The notes: generated by a model from the sequence alone, not told the origin. DNA of 64,000 nucleotides from Dermacentor variabilis (GCF_050947875.1 NW_027460346.1:5646000-5709999); one strand, 5' to 3'. Numbered from the stretch's first letter, positions 21,436 through 32,700 are shown. Numbers and translations: made by a program.

Positions 21436-22100
21436 TGTTGTGCCATTACCACAAGCCCGGATTCCGAATCTGCAAGATGGAGAATTTTCCTGCGAGCGCC
21501 CTTTGGACAAACCCGGGGCTGCGCCGAAAGGCACAGCGCCCTAATTCTCCCTTGACAAGCCAAGATGCTGAGCCGTCAGGCAGTGGTGTCCTCCGGAGAA
21601 GCATCGGCGGGCAACATGTTCAAACGTGTCGCCAAGTGCCAGACAGCCCGGCGCCGTACATCCCCTTCCCTGGAGGTCACCGCGCCCGCCAGTTTTGAAC
21701 GGGGTGGCGAGCGTGATCGCTGGTTGGACCCCCTCCGACGACCGTCGAGTGCTCACTTTGTATTGGGCCGTTTGAGTGACAATGGTTTCTGGGGGCTTAT
21801 AAGCCGCAGCGCGCCGCCTGGAAAACCGGATCCGCCGACCCACCGGGAGCAGAGTGCCGCTCTCGACTGGAGTGAGATGTGTCACGCGCTTTCGCCGGAC
21901 GTCGCCGTGCGAGAACAGTCGCGTTTGCTGTGAGCTCTCGGCCCCAGTGCCGATCCCTTCATGTCCTGTATAATGACCTGTATATAGTGTATAAAGTCCC
22001 TTTTGTTATTCTCACCGACGCCTGACTCGGAGTCTTCGCTACCAACGCTCTGTCACGAAACGGGTGACGAGCGCTACGGGACCACCTCAAAGTCGTAACA
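21436..22100 (+). repeat. 3' LTR (665 bp)
   Basis: It has the same ends and length as 15248-15912. GTGG follows at 22101-22104 as the right target duplication. Confidence 0.95.
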
Positions 22101-22184
22101 GTGGGCAGTTTCGTCACTGTCATGGTCCTCGATAGCTGTGTGCTTGTGCTCCGCATGTTTCACCCGTTTCACCACTCTCACGGC

Positions 22185-22400
22185 TCGTGCATCGTGCAGT
22201 GGTGCACGAATACCTCAAAAACAAGCCCTGCAAGGTTCTTCCAGGTGCTTAAAGACAAGTGAGCGCACAGACCCAAGGACAACAGAAAGCGCACGTACAG
22301 GAACACGGCTCTCTGCATGTGTGTGCTCCATGAGTCTCCGGACGTCGTTGCGCCTTCACTGTGCTACACGTCCCTCTTACCGGTAGAGAAAGCTGACAAA
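22185..22400 (+). pseudogene. Possible degenerate THAP domain
   Basis: The frame reads SCIVQWCTNTSKTSPARFFQ then VLKDK before a TGA at 22260. C-x4-C followed by a phenylalanine-containing strand and KDK resembles a THAP N-terminus. Beyond the stop, shifted frames have only weak C/H candidates. The LTR element inserted about 85 bp upstream. This is the weakest of the four THAP loci. Confidence 0.35.
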
Positions 22401-22950
22401 TAGATGCTCCTCCTCATTGTCACCTGGTTTATTACTTGTATTTCTGTGCCAAGTCTCATTCTGCAACTTGAATAACTCGCCCAGCCTTCCATTCCGCCCT
22501 CAGTGCTTTTTCTGTGTGTCACCGTTCTACAAACATATTAAGAGCTGAAAAATTACCGTTCGTGTTTATGTATTATCTCAGTAATTGCCGATGGGAAAAC
22601 CGCGCGAACATTCTTCATGTGTAGGCATGAAACGCTTTCTTTTTTTTTTTTCAGGAAAGCTTCAGCATTGCAAGTGCCCTATGTGCAGATATTTGCAGTT
22701 CGTGTTTATTACACAAAAGAGTGCCCAGTAGGTATGACTTAGTGCCTTAAGTGACGTAATTTTGCAGCTAAGCATTGCATTCTTGGTGAAAGAAAAGTCT
22801 TGTTTTCGGCTTATTTCACCTGGTCTTTGAATGAAGAATAGACCTTTTTGCGAATGTTTTTATGTGCTACTACGAAAGCTGACTACCTTCTGCTCTAAAT
22901 CTGTGGCCAAGTGCAAATTTAATGCGATAATTTACATGAAATGATATGAG
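22401..22950. other. Unassigned DNA
   Basis: A/T-rich, with a T-run near 22641. No gene or repeat is recognised. Confidence 0.55.
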
Positions 22951-23239
22951 TTAATGATATCTTTGTTGAAATCAAGAAAAAGAAATGGGCATGGGCCGGA
23001 CATGTAATGAGGAGGGAAGATAACCGATGGTCACTAAGGGTTACGGACTGGATTCCAAGGGAAGGGATGCGTAGCAGGGGGCGGCAGAAAGTTAGGTGGG
23101 CGGATGAGATTAAGAACTTTGCAGGGACAACATGGCCACAATTAGTACATGACCGGGGTAGTTGGAGAAGTATGGGAGAGGCCTTTGCCCTGCAGTGGGC
23201 GTAACCAGGCTGCTGCTGCTGCTGCTGATGATGATGATG
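22951..23239 (+). mobile_element. RTE-type LINE 3' end (5'-truncated)
   Basis: It encodes KKKWAWAGHVMRREDNRWSL and VTDWIPREGMRSRGRQKVRW, ending FALQWA before a stop. A (CTG)n(ATG)n tail then follows. The same tail sequence occurs at 30389-30697 and at the 3' end of the long copy ending at 37496. The C-terminal motif and trinucleotide tail are typical of RTE-like elements. Confidence 0.85.
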
Positions 23240-24784
23240 TATATTTCTGTTTTTAGTACAATGTTATTTTGTTCTGCCATGCATTTTTCATTTGTTCAGT
23301 AGTAATGAACATATCACGCATTTCATATACTTTTGTGCAGGTTTATAAGTAAGCTCTTCTTTTTTTTGGCATGGCTGTCAATAAAACAATCTTAGCATTT
23401 TATTCCATTTTTTAGGTATTTTGCAAGTGATTGTTCTTGCCATTAGCAGTGATTTTTCCCTTTCTTCAGTTGTCATGTCTATGTCATACACGTCGTCCAG
23501 CTTTGTGCAATATTTCCGTGAGTACATCAGAAGCTCTCAGTGTGCATATCAGACTCTCTTCTACACTTTGGTCTTTAGAGAATAAATCTGTTATATGTGT
23601 GTACATGAAAAGGCCTTCGCGTTCTCTCGAGTTTTATTTTTTTTATTTCACTCTGTGAATTTTTGTGTTGTTTAGTAGTCATGTACATGTCATGCCTTTT
23701 TCACTTTTGTTTATTTTCTGAGCGTGTATCATACCAAGTTATGCGCAAATATTTGTTTTCGGAAACGGAACTCAATAAAACGAGGCCATAGATCTGTTGT
23801 GTTGGAAGTGGAATTTCTATACGCTCTAGCATATGCTGACATACTCAAAGTATGGACAAGACTGCGTGCGTGCTAACGCATAAAGAACCCGCGGCGCACC
23901 ACTCGCCAGTTCACAAACCATGCCTGGAGTAGCGCATGCACACGCGCGATAAAAGAAATTAAAAAAATACGCGCCGCAGACAGGCAGAGAGAAAGCAAAA
24001 GTAAAGGCGCGCGGGGCATGGGGAAGGTAGGAGAGAGGGTGTGGAGCGTATCGGCGTAATAAAAACAACAAGAAAAAAAACGCTAGAAAAAGGAGGCGCT
24101 GCGCGGCTGCTGTTCCTGTTGCCATGACAACGTAAGCAATCGTGTGTGCCGCCATTTTGCTAAAGCATCGCCCTCCTGTTAGGGCCGTAACTGAAGGAGA
24201 CGCTGGCGCTAGCGTCGAAAGGGTGCCTGCTTCAAACAGCCACTGGCAGCCATGCGGAGATTCACCCCTGGGCTGACGTGATGAGCGACATCGGAGCCAG
24301 CTGTGGAAGATGACGAAGGCGAATGCGCGAGCACTTGCACGAACGGGATCGCACGGTGATGCCCAGGGACGCCGAGGCTCAATTCATGAACGAGCGCCTA
24401 TGAGCTGCGCTCTAAAACGAGGAAAACAAAGCCTTAAATTTAGGGAACAAACAGTCCGGAATAAGGATGAATAAAATAATATTTACCTAAAGACACACAT
24501 ACACACACTTATGCAATCAGATTCTTAGCATTTCCCACTTTTGCTGCGTCTCAGCTAATTCCTCGTATTTGGTAAAAACCGATGTTTTCCGAAAGAAGAA
24601 CGAAAAGTCGGCAGAAATTCGAATATTCGAGATGTAATTCCATCAACTGAATCAAATCAGAATATTAAGATACAATTTGATGTTTTCCCCCGAAACCCTA
24701 ATTTTCAATCAGCCACGTTTTTAAAAAACCTGCTCCAACATTACATAGTACATGTAAAACCAAATAACATAATATTAATAACAT
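23240..24784. other. Unassigned A/T-rich DNA
   Basis: No supported gene. The section 23940-24180 is more GC-rich and contains tick-repeat-like strings, but I could not define element ends. Confidence 0.5.
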
Positions 24785-25395
24785 AAATAACATGATAACC
24801 ACAGACGCTTCAGGGAACAACAATAAGGCGGTCGTAGGCACTTTCTCGCTTTCGCTTGGCTGGTCATTCTCTTTGAGACTGTCAGATTTCACTCCCCTTT
24901 TTGAAGCCGAGCTTTTAGAAATGATTTTAGCCCTTCGGAAACTGCCTTGGAACGCAATAAGCGCGGTAATTATAATATATTCCCTTTTTGTCTGTATTTC
25001 GCGTACAGTTTCATCCAATTCTCCGAATCTAAAGACGTTTCTATCATTAGTTCGTCCACAGTTGAATTTACTAAAACTGTTACGGGTACCAGGCCACTGG
25101 ATTACGTGCAAATGAATTGACAGACTCATTAGCGCGAGCATCACTGAGTGGACCTATAATGCCGGTTCTTGCAGCAGTGGCGCCCATAGCAGCAATTAGA
25201 TATTTGAAATATTCAATTCATAGAGATGTCATTGAATCAATAACAAAATGGACAGAATTTCAGCACCTAAAATTTTCGTGAACGATCCAATGGTGTCCAT
25301 CAAGACAATCGGAAGTAGTGATCACCAGATTACGCAGCCGTGTCCCACCATTAAAGCTATATTTACACAGGACCGGTCTGACGTTATCGCCACTA
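24785..25395 (+). mobile_element. LINE ORF2 RNase H-to-C-terminus fragment
   Basis: It encodes ITTDASGNNNKAVVG, FEAELLEMILALRKLPW and LLRVPGHWIT (RNase H motifs), with frame breaks. After a shift comes ITRLRSRVPPLKLYLHRTGL, the start of the C-terminal zinc region. The same pair of blocks occurs at 62216-62900. It is a decayed, 5'-truncated copy of an RNase H-bearing (I-type) LINE. Confidence 0.8.
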
Positions 25396-25958
25396 CTTAA
25401 AAAATGACTACTTAAAAAAATATTGGCGATTGTGGTACGTTTTTTGGAAATTACATTGGCGGTTAAAGGGTTAACTGACTCGGCCACGGATTCCAACGTT
25501 TCCGCAAGTGATGAGCTCAGCTTTTTGTAGATACCACGTGAACTTGCACAACTGTGTGTCAAAAATCGCTTTTGGGAACAGTGTTACGCCATGTGTAGAG
25601 AGTCGAGATAGGCATCAATCGAAAGCCGAGTCTCCGGACTACATACGCTGCAGCGACTTTTACGATAGACGCCGTAGTTTTATCACAGCCTACCGTTTCT
25701 GTCTCGGAAATCGAGTACAAATTTTTGTCGTTTCCACAGGCTTCTATTGCTGAATCTGTAACCGCTCTTGGAACAAAACTCCTGCTTGCCACAGCGTGAT
25801 CACTGCATTTGGCTTGTGTGGATTGTTTTCCAGAAGATGTCTGTCTCCTGCCTTTTTCAAGAATCGACCTGCAGTTTTTGTTATTCGCGAAAAACCCGCT
25901 CGTTCCATTGAAGACGCGTTAGCTTCGTGCCGGGGCCGCTTGGAGCGCGAGTTGGTAC
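25396..25958. other. Unassigned DNA
   Basis: Short frames overlap here, including one ending RLERELVRVQKSWICNACERL at about 26000. No family is identified. Confidence 0.4.
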
Positions 25959-26322
25959 GTGTCCAGAAAAGCTGGATATGTAACGCGTGCGAGCGCCTTT
26001 AGCGGGGGCCCTCGGGGGGGTGATCGTTCAGCAGACAAGCACGATGGTCCAGAGCCAGAACGCAGACTCGGAAACAAAACGAGTAGCACCAAGGTGCGCT
26101 GGGTAAATGTGGTGGCCTCCCCTTCCCTCACGTTGGCTGATGAGAAATTTTGGGCTGAGAACGAAAGTATCCGGCTAGAAGTACAAAAACTTACAGGGAA
26201 GACCGCAGGGAACGATCCAGGGAACCTTGGAACACCGCAGGTGCCCTCCGCACAGGTGATGGAAGAGGACAACCCTCCGCAGCCCCCGTCAGGTGGTGGG
26301 ACCACGTTTGTGGTGGGACCAT
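25959..26322 (+). CDS. Hypothetical frame, possible LINE ORF1 remnant
   Basis: An open frame of about 120 residues before the repeat at 26324 includes SSTKVRWVNVVASPSLTLAD and EKFWAENESIRLEVQKLTGK, then a Pro/Gly-rich tail (NPPQPPSGGG). The charged, heptad-like middle resembles the short coiled coil seen in some LINE ORF1 proteins, but no zinc knuckle or RRM is present. I do not recognise it securely. It ends in the direct repeat that borders the DNA-transposon remnant. It may be a decayed retroelement or a chance frame in GC-richer DNA. Confidence 0.25.
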
Positions 26323-26323
26323 G

Positions 26324-27115
26324 TTCTTACCATGTTTGTGTTCTCAGAGTCCTAATACCTCTGTCACACGGCACGTGTGATGTTACTCACAGCAAATGAC
26401 ATTCATGCCGAACGTCATTACGGTCTTGCGTTCCCTGTCAACACGGGTATACAAAATGGCATTCGCAATTGATGGCGATGTCTTGCGTACGCAGGCACTC
26501 GGCGATCGACATATACTATACTTTCAAGGTTGCGCTTCACCCTGCGCAAATCGGTGAGGTGGTCTTCCCACACTTTCAGCAGCGCGCGCGTCTTGTCGTC
26601 GCTCCAGTGCGCTTTGCGCTTCTTATTCTCCGCTGACGAAGCCGCAGAATTGGCTTCCATGGTTGGTGGATAGGCTTTAGCGCGGCACCAATTTGAAAAA
26701 AAAAAGAAATATGCAGAAATGAAAAAAAAAACTGACGAGCGTTTGTTTGTAAACATGGCCGACAAGAGGAGCTAGCGTCCAGTCGAGGCTCCATGGGAAC
26801 AAGAATATAGTTGCACAAACTAGTTAAACTATCGTGCTGCACGTCATAAAATTATTAGAAAGTTCACAACAGCAAATAATGAGAACCTTTACTCTAATTA
26901 CATTTCGTTCTAACTTCTCGATTTTGTATTTTTTTGACAAGACCCTGTCGTCGAGGTTACACAAGTCACGCTTGCATGAGTTCGGGAAAGTCATTCTACG
27001 GGCGAATGCCATTAGCTGTGAATGTCATTCACTATATACCCATTTTGCGACACTAGACTACAGCCAGGAAGCAGCAACCTTTCTTACCATGTTTGTGTTC
27101 TCAAAGTCCTAAAAC
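26324..27115 (-). mobile_element. DNA-transposon remnant with MSANTD-like domain
   Basis: TTCTTACCATGTTTGTGTTC and the bases after it occur at about 26324-26354 and again at about 27084-27114, a direct repeat of about 31 bp with one visible difference. Inside it, CACAGCAAATGACATTC (about 26389) is inversely matched by the reverse complement of 27003-27025 (CACAGCTAATGGCATTC), a TIR-like pair. The interior encodes a Myb/SANT-like protein on the - strand. Together this suggests a Harbinger-type or related non-autonomous element; the superfamily is not proven. Confidence 0.45.
26418..26660 (-). CDS. Myb/SANT-like DNA-binding protein fragment
   Basis: From a Met at 26660 the - strand reads MEANSAASSAENKKRKAHWS and DDKTRALLKVWEDHLTDLRR. 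The W-x8-L/V-x-W spacing and basic lead-in fit the first helices of the Myb/SANT-like (trihelix) domain. That domain occurs in Harbinger accessory proteins and in host MSANTD proteins. About 80 residues remain; the rest (HRHQLRMPF...) no longer fits the domain, so the frame has probably shifted. An upstream Met at 26765 adds a hydrophobic Phe-rich lead coded by an A-rich stretch and is unlikely to be the real start. No transposase frame lies beside it. Confidence 0.5.
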   Translation of the reverse strand: MEANSAASSAENKKRKAHWSDDKTRALLKVWEDHLTDLRRVKRNLESIVYVDRRVPAYARHRHQLRMPFCIPVLTGNARP

Positions 27116-28041
27116 ACGCATTTCAATGAGCACATAAACGAGCTATGCATAATGAAGCCCTCAATAAAATTTGATTGTCAAGCCACTAGAAGTACAAGTG
27201 TCTACGTCTTGTATCAGTAGTGCCTTCCTTTTCCTATTCTGAAGTTTCATAAAGCACGTAACGCTACAGCGCCAACCTAACACACTTAAAAAACCGAGGT
27301 CCAAACGGTCAAAACATGGTCTTTCAGCGTTTACGACGCTGTCGCTTTCTTGTCAGGGCTTCGACACCACACCGCTACACAAATATTGTCCAAGCCGCCG
27401 TCCCAGCGCGCTATCGCCACTTCGAGCAACAGAACAAAGGCAGGGAGCTTTGCGTTGCACTGTCCCACTGCAGGTTATAGCAAGTGCGTTTGGAGCGAAA
27501 CCAAAACTGCCAAAATATACTTGTAGACTAGTTTGCCAGTCACAGAATGCCAATCCGTAGACTGTACTTCCCATCATTCCCATGATGGTTGAACGATCGC
27601 AGCGCCACATTTCTCTCGAGTTATACTAATATGAAACTCTATGGCACCTCAAACGGTGTACATTTGTCGAAGAGTGTACACTCTGTCTTGCTTGCGTTTC
27701 CTTTCTTGAAAACGCTGCGCTCGCTACTTTCCTGTCGAGAATGCTCTGTCATGCTGATAACGCGCATGCCGTTCCTGACTTGGAAGTACCGGGCTCGCAG
27801 CGTTAAAGAAAGGAAATGCGGGCAAGACAGATGACATTGCTTGGGGACGAAATACAACCGAAAGGGTGTAAATCTTTTTTAGAGTGTAGCGGGACAGCAT
27901 GGCAACGCCGACGCCAACGGCGACGCCACAAGTGCGCCTCGAGTCTCCTTATAATTTCTATCGCAGTGACAGAAAAGAGAATAAGTTCGTTGTAATACCG
28001 TTATGTGCAGAAGTTAGCTGGTAACAAGGTGAACACAGCAC
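27116..28041. other. Unassigned DNA with possible MITE
   Basis: ACGGTGTACATTTGTCGAAG at about 27654 and an opposite-facing AAAGGGTGTAAATC near 27858 hint at a small MITE of about 230 bp. The evidence is weak and no gene is seen. Confidence 0.3.
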
Positions 28042-28123
28042 GAGAACGACGACACATAGAAGGAGAAACACACACCACAGGCACAGCTGTGGTGTGTGCT
28101 GCTCCTTCTCTGTCGTCGTCTTT
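28042..28123. repeat. Inverted repeat (GACGACA...TGTCGTCGTC)
   Basis: AGAAGGAGAAACACACACCA plus CAG pairs with the following CTGTGGTGTGTGC...CTCCTTCT, and outer GACGACACA with TGTCGTCGTC. The arms are about 35 bp each. The style (GTGTGTTT...TCCTTCT) resembles the end of the Penelope-like element near 46080-46120 and the insert at 31226-31358. Confidence 0.7.
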
Positions 28124-29888
28124 TTTTTGCACTGTTGTTATTTTTTTTCATAAGGACTGTGCTAAATCAACTAGCCCAGCATTGCACACTTCTGTAGTTA
28201 AGGGCCACAAGACTGATGCTAGCCGATACGACTTGAAAGCGCATCTTTTTTCTGCACGACACGAACTTAATATATGTGCTAACTCTCTCGTTGCCGCTAG
28301 AAAGGTGCTCGTTTTCGGTGCTTTTATGTTTTATACGTTTATTTAAAGGCGTAGTAGTCGCAGCGTACACTGCGATACACTGAATTATAGCTTGAACATT
28401 TAAGTTTTGAATGAATGTATAGCAATAATAATTTCTCGGCCAATTTTTGAGACTTCTTCGGTGAAACTTCAAATAAGCACCTCAGTGAACACGAATGAAA
28501 GTAGTGCCAAGAGATTTATTATCAACGGGCGCATGCGAATGGGTAGCAGTCACAAGCGTTCTGCCAAGGACAGCAACCACGGGCTCAGACCAGTGGTGAT
28601 GCTGCTGAGGCGCAGGCTATACTCTTCTTCGTTACAGTAGTATTGTTTGCTATCTTTAGTATAATACTGAGAGTAAAAATAAATAGGAAATTTACACAGT
28701 ATGCATCTGGTTCCGAGTTACTTACTTTTGCGGGGCAGATCAGGCAGAAAGATGCTATAAAAATTTGTTTGCGGTAATACTAGCCTATAGTGGTGCCCAT
28801 GCTATGATGGAAACGAGTAGCTTCGCAAATGTGAAAACGGGTCAGTTGATGTTGTACAGGGAACATTTGTTTTTAACTCGTTGCAGCAGGCACGCGGCTT
28901 GTTCTTTTTTTACTGCATTCTTTAGGCTCGCGAAGCAAAGGTTGTCAGGTCAGCGAGCATGACAATGCCTCCTCACACTTGATCATTGCGTTCGATCGAC
29001 TTTTTCTGTACGCGTTCAATTGGTGCTGGAGCCCCAACATGCATTGCTCATTCCCTGTACGTTTTTTTTTTTTTTGCAGTAACAATATTGCACAATATTG
29101 TGCAATAATGAATGGGGGTACTTGCACAGAAGGAGATCAAAATGCGAGAGATTAGACTGCTAGTCAAGCTTCGATTAAAGGTCGGTCTGGAGTCGACTGC
29201 TTGCTTTTGTTTGAGTGAAAACCCCACACGGGACCGGAAGGATTGCTCGTGTTCATTTGTACGTACGCTGTCAAAGCGCCCGGACGGATAACAGCAACCC
29301 ATGGTGAGCAAAATGAAGTTGTACTTGATATTAGGCGAACCCAATTGTCAAAATAATACGGATTCATGAGCATCTACCGGGATTTAACGCGTCATTAAAA
29401 GAGCATGTACGTCGGATCGGAAATTGACAAGCCGAGAGAAGCTTGTCTCCACTGCGGCGGTCACTTAAAAATTTGTTTTGTATTTTCTTTAATTTCAATA
29501 AATTGCACTGCTAAAATTTTTATGTCGAGTTCTTTTTTCTCATTGAATTTTTGGTGTATTCTATTTTTATCAATTGCCCGTACCCCCCCCCCCCCCACCC
29601 CTTTAGGCCTACTTTGTATACATGAATCAATAAAATATAATTTTTCTATATCTTCAAAATCGGAGGAACCTTTTGTGTATACTATACATCATGTTTACAT
29701 AACTCCTGCATGTCTTCAGGTTAATCTGTAAACTTTGTAAAACACCGCACATGCCCGGTGGTTCCTCACAGTCAATATTTAATTAACTTTATCTATATTG
29801 CATAGGGTGATATTTGTAGACGCTGAAGCCACACTTCATATCTGTAAAATTAACTACAAGGAAGATCGTAAATTATTGGCTTTAAGAA
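28124..29888. other. Unassigned A/T-rich DNA
   Basis: No supported gene. It includes T-runs at about 28121, 28141 and 29062 and a C-run at about 29584-29596. Confidence 0.55.
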
Positions 29889-30038
29889 ATTTGGTTCTCA
29901 CGTGCCGAAACCATGCTCTGATTAGGATGTAGTGGGGGACTCCGGATTAATTTTGATCACGTAGCTTTTTTTAACGTCCATCCAATTCCCGCTGCAGGCG
30001 CGTTTTTGCATTCTGCTGCAATCGCTATAGGCTCGTCA
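29889..30038 (-). mobile_element. Ruka-like SINE fragment, diverged
   Basis: Read on the - strand it contains GCAAAAACGC, GACGTTAAAAAAAGC, AATCCGGAGTCCCCCACTAC, then AATCAGAGCATGGTTTCGGC and CACGTGAGAACC. This is the 3' body of the SINE at 48441-48674 in diverged form. The tRNA-like head is absent. Confidence 0.7.
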
Positions 30039-30289
30039 TTTGTCTAAGCTCACGTGACTACTCAAATTCTCACTCTATGGGGGGTATATTGAAACCGCTT
30101 GATGCATGGCGACGAAAACCAACCTCCTTAAGGAAGGAACGTTGAGAAAGGACAAGACAATTACGGTTTATATGCAGTCATCGTGGTGTCCTTTTGTTTC
30201 GTTGCTGTTCGTCTCGCCTTTTAAGTGCCGCTGTTGCTTTTTGTTATAATCAGTTTTTTCCAGCTGTTGCAAATGCTCTAGTAGCACTT
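30039..30289. other. Unassigned spacer
   Basis: Nothing is recognised between the SINE fragment and the foldback element. Confidence 0.4.
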
Positions 30290-30385
30290 TTAAGAATACA
30301 GGGTGTGTTTCTTTTAGGTGCACCAAAATTTTTAAGGATTGCCCATGGCAGATAGCACAATTCTAACCTTTGATCTAAATTACTT

Positions 30386-30697
30386 TGGGTGAGGGAACAA
30401 ACGCGGGTAAATGACATCTTAGTTGAAATCAAGAAAAAGAAATGGGCATGGGCCGGACATGTAATGAGGAGGGAAGATAACCGATGGTCATTAAGGGTTA
30501 CAGACTGGATTCCAAGGGAAGGGAAGCGTAGCAGGGGGCGGCAGAAAGTTAGGTGGGCGGATGACATTAAGACGTTTGCAGGGACAACATGGCCACAATT
30601 AGTACATGACCGGGGTAGTTGGAGAAGTATGGGAGAGGCCTCTGCCCTGCAGTGGGCGTAACTAGGCTGATCATGATGATGATGATGATGATGACTT
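30386..30697 (+). mobile_element. RTE-type LINE 3' end inside foldback arm
   Basis: It encodes TRVNDILVEIKKKKWAWAGH through SALQWA and a stop, then a (GAT)n tail. It is nearly the same as 22951-23239. The short ACTT flanks on both sides (before about 30385 and after about 30694) may be the target duplication. Confidence 0.85.
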
Positions 30698-31225
30698 GAT
30701 GAGGCGGCCATTACTTCTGCGAGAAATCAAAATGTTGAATTGAATGATTAACGTAATTACGATAATTAACCATTTAATTAATTATTTCCTGCCATATATT
30801 TCAATAAGCGGATTATAGCCGCTGAGTTCGCACGGCGTATCCACTTGGAACGAATTCTCTGAACAGCACCAGTTCTGAGATATTACTTTCAAAGTGTCAG
30901 ACGAAATGCATGGGCATTCCAGTTACTTGATTAATAAAACACTGTTTTATGTACTTAAGCACAAAAGTAAGTGGAACACCAATGCATTTCGACGGACACT
31001 TTTAAAATGAATGTATCGGAACTGGCGCTGTCCAGAGAATTCGTTCCAAGTGGATACCCCGTGCGTACTCAGCGGCTAGAATTCGTGGATCGAAATATAT
31101 GGCGAAAGTAATTAATTAAAAAGTTAATTAGCGTAATTGCGTTAATTATTCAATTGAACATTTTGATTTCTCGTAGAAGCAATGGCCGCCTCATCGAGTG
31201 ATTTAGATCAATGGTTAGAATTGTT

Positions 31226-31358
31226 GAGTACTAGGCGCGAACACACAGAAACAAGAAAGGAGGCGGCGTTCTGTCCCGTCTCCTTCCTTGTTTCTGTGTG
31301 TGTTCGCGCCTACTACCCAGGATGAATTGTGAACTCGCCCAACAAGACGTCCTTGTAA
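31226..31358. mobile_element. 133-bp insertion with internal hairpin and 12-bp TSD
   Basis: GTTAGAATTGTT occurs at 31214-31225 and 31359-31370. Between them GGCGCGAACACACAGAAACA...GGAG pairs with CTCCTTCCTTGTTTCTGTGT...TTCGCGCC, followed by CAACAAGACGTCCTTG. The direct repeats mark a separate insertion into the foldback arm. Confidence 0.65.
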
Positions 31359-31435
31359 GTTAGAATTGTTCTATCAGGCAATCTTTAAAAAAATTGGTGC
31401 AGCTAAAAAAAAATAAACACCCGGTATATGTTTTC

Positions 31436-32700
31436 CAACTGATCTTACGGCTAGATCGTGTCAATACCTTATGCACAAATCCGCATAATAATCAACTGAC
31501 ATGCGTACATGTTCTGTCACCACAATTGTTTAGTTACAGAAGAACATGGAGAACTATAATATTTAGTTGCATGCCGACAGAGCCTTGTAGATAAAGACGC
31601 AATATTCCATGCCATACTTTCAGGAAATACGCATGAAATAATTCATACAGTTCATAACTTTGTTTATTATTGAGAAAATGAGGAGACTTCCGCACCATTA
31701 TTCGCGCCGGCTGGTTCTTTTCGCAGTGCAAGCAAAACTAAAAGCACAGAAAGGGATATGCACTGATGACAGTCAAATAACACGAACATTTGCAAAGTTC
31801 TATATACACAAGAAAGTAAAAAGCAAACTAGGAGACACGGTTCTGTGAACAATTGAAAGTGTACAAAAGAGACTGAAAACACGCGCATAAGTTAAGCTCA
31901 TATGTACATAACTAGGAACATAACATATAATAACGCCAGACATGAGATATACACACATACGATATACTTCACGACCGGCTGTATTCAAAGGAAATGTAAT
32001 AACGGGGTCAACCGGAATATGTTAGGAACCTTGTATATTTGTTTTCGCTAAAGAGATTTGAAAAGCCGCAATTTCCCTTTTGTGCAGCTCTATTGTTGGC
32101 AATGGGCCAAGTATTTTTGTCAAAGTGAAAGATCTATGGTGTAATATCAGGAGGAGCCCGTTGGCTTTTCACTTGTCCACTATCCTGGCCTTACGACTAA
32201 TATGTAATTATCTTAAATAACTGTGACACCTGCCGTCGTCGATTCGTGTGTATAGCTATTCCACGTAAATATGAATGATTTCAGTTTAATCATTTGTCTA
32301 GAAGTAGCTCGCCTTCCGCCTTGCTGGGGGACGCCACTACGCTCGGGTGATGCCGTTCAATACGGGGAGGTTCCAGCAGCAGGGTTCATTACGGCAAAGC
32401 TTTGGCGACATAGCGCGCTCGTATACATTTGTCAACAGGCTTTTCGTGTAACTGAATATACCTAGCTGCACACTTCGCGAGGAAGGTAGGCGGCATCAAT
32501 AAGCCCAAACTTTCCACGAAAGCTAAGCACATACCGCAGTCCTGACGTTTCGCAACCCTTGACACCAGTCTCGTTCTTTTATTTCACAGCACTCCCGATT
32601 TAGAAGTAACACGACGCGCATACGTCTGTTTTGGTTTTTTTTCCCCTTCTTTATTCTCCACGAGCATACGCCTGTTGCTGCCCTTGCGCGATAAACATGA
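31436..32700. other. Unassigned DNA upstream of GGT-like exon 1
   Basis: No gene is recognised. The 5' part is A/T-rich. The proximal promoter of the GGT-like gene is expected near the 3' end of this stretch, but I see no clear TATA or initiator to place it. Confidence 0.5.

Larger units (their letters stand above)
15248..22100 (+). mobile_element. Complete Gmr1-type Ty3/gypsy retrotransposon
   Basis: A 6853-bp element has two 665-bp LTRs, a leader, one gag-pol frame of 1518 codons, a 3' untranslated stretch and a polypurine-like tract. The 4-bp duplication GTGG (15244-15247 and 22101-22104) flanks it. The LTRs look identical by eye, which implies a very recent insertion. The pol order is protease, integrase, RT, RNase H. 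Ordinary Ty3/gypsy elements place integrase last; the order seen here is that reported for the Gmr1 group. No env-like frame is seen after RNase H. The element appears structurally able to transpose, though activity is not shown by sequence alone. Confidence 0.95.
30290..31435. mobile_element. Foldback (long-arm MITE) split by two later insertions
   Basis: Outer arms: GGTGTGTTTCTTTTAGGTGC...TTAAGGATTGCC at about 30303-30342 matches the reverse complement of about 31368-31425 (GGCAATCTTTAAAAAAATTGGTGCAGC...). Middle: ATTCTAACCTTTGATCTAAAT matches ATTTAGATCAATGGTTAGAAT. Inner: GATGAGGCGGCCATTACTTC at about 30699 matches GAAGCAATGGCCGCCTCATC at about 31178, and the pairing continues toward the centre near 30950. 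The left arm is interrupted by an RTE tail (30386-30697) and the right arm by a 133-bp insert (31226-31358). No protein is encoded. Confidence 0.8.

Noticed and set aside
20959..21563. Long antisense frames (up to 191 residues) after gag-pol as an env or accessory gene
   Set aside because: They lie on the opposite strand in GC-rich 3' UTR/LTR sequence, overlap one another and show no signal peptide, membrane segment or domain.
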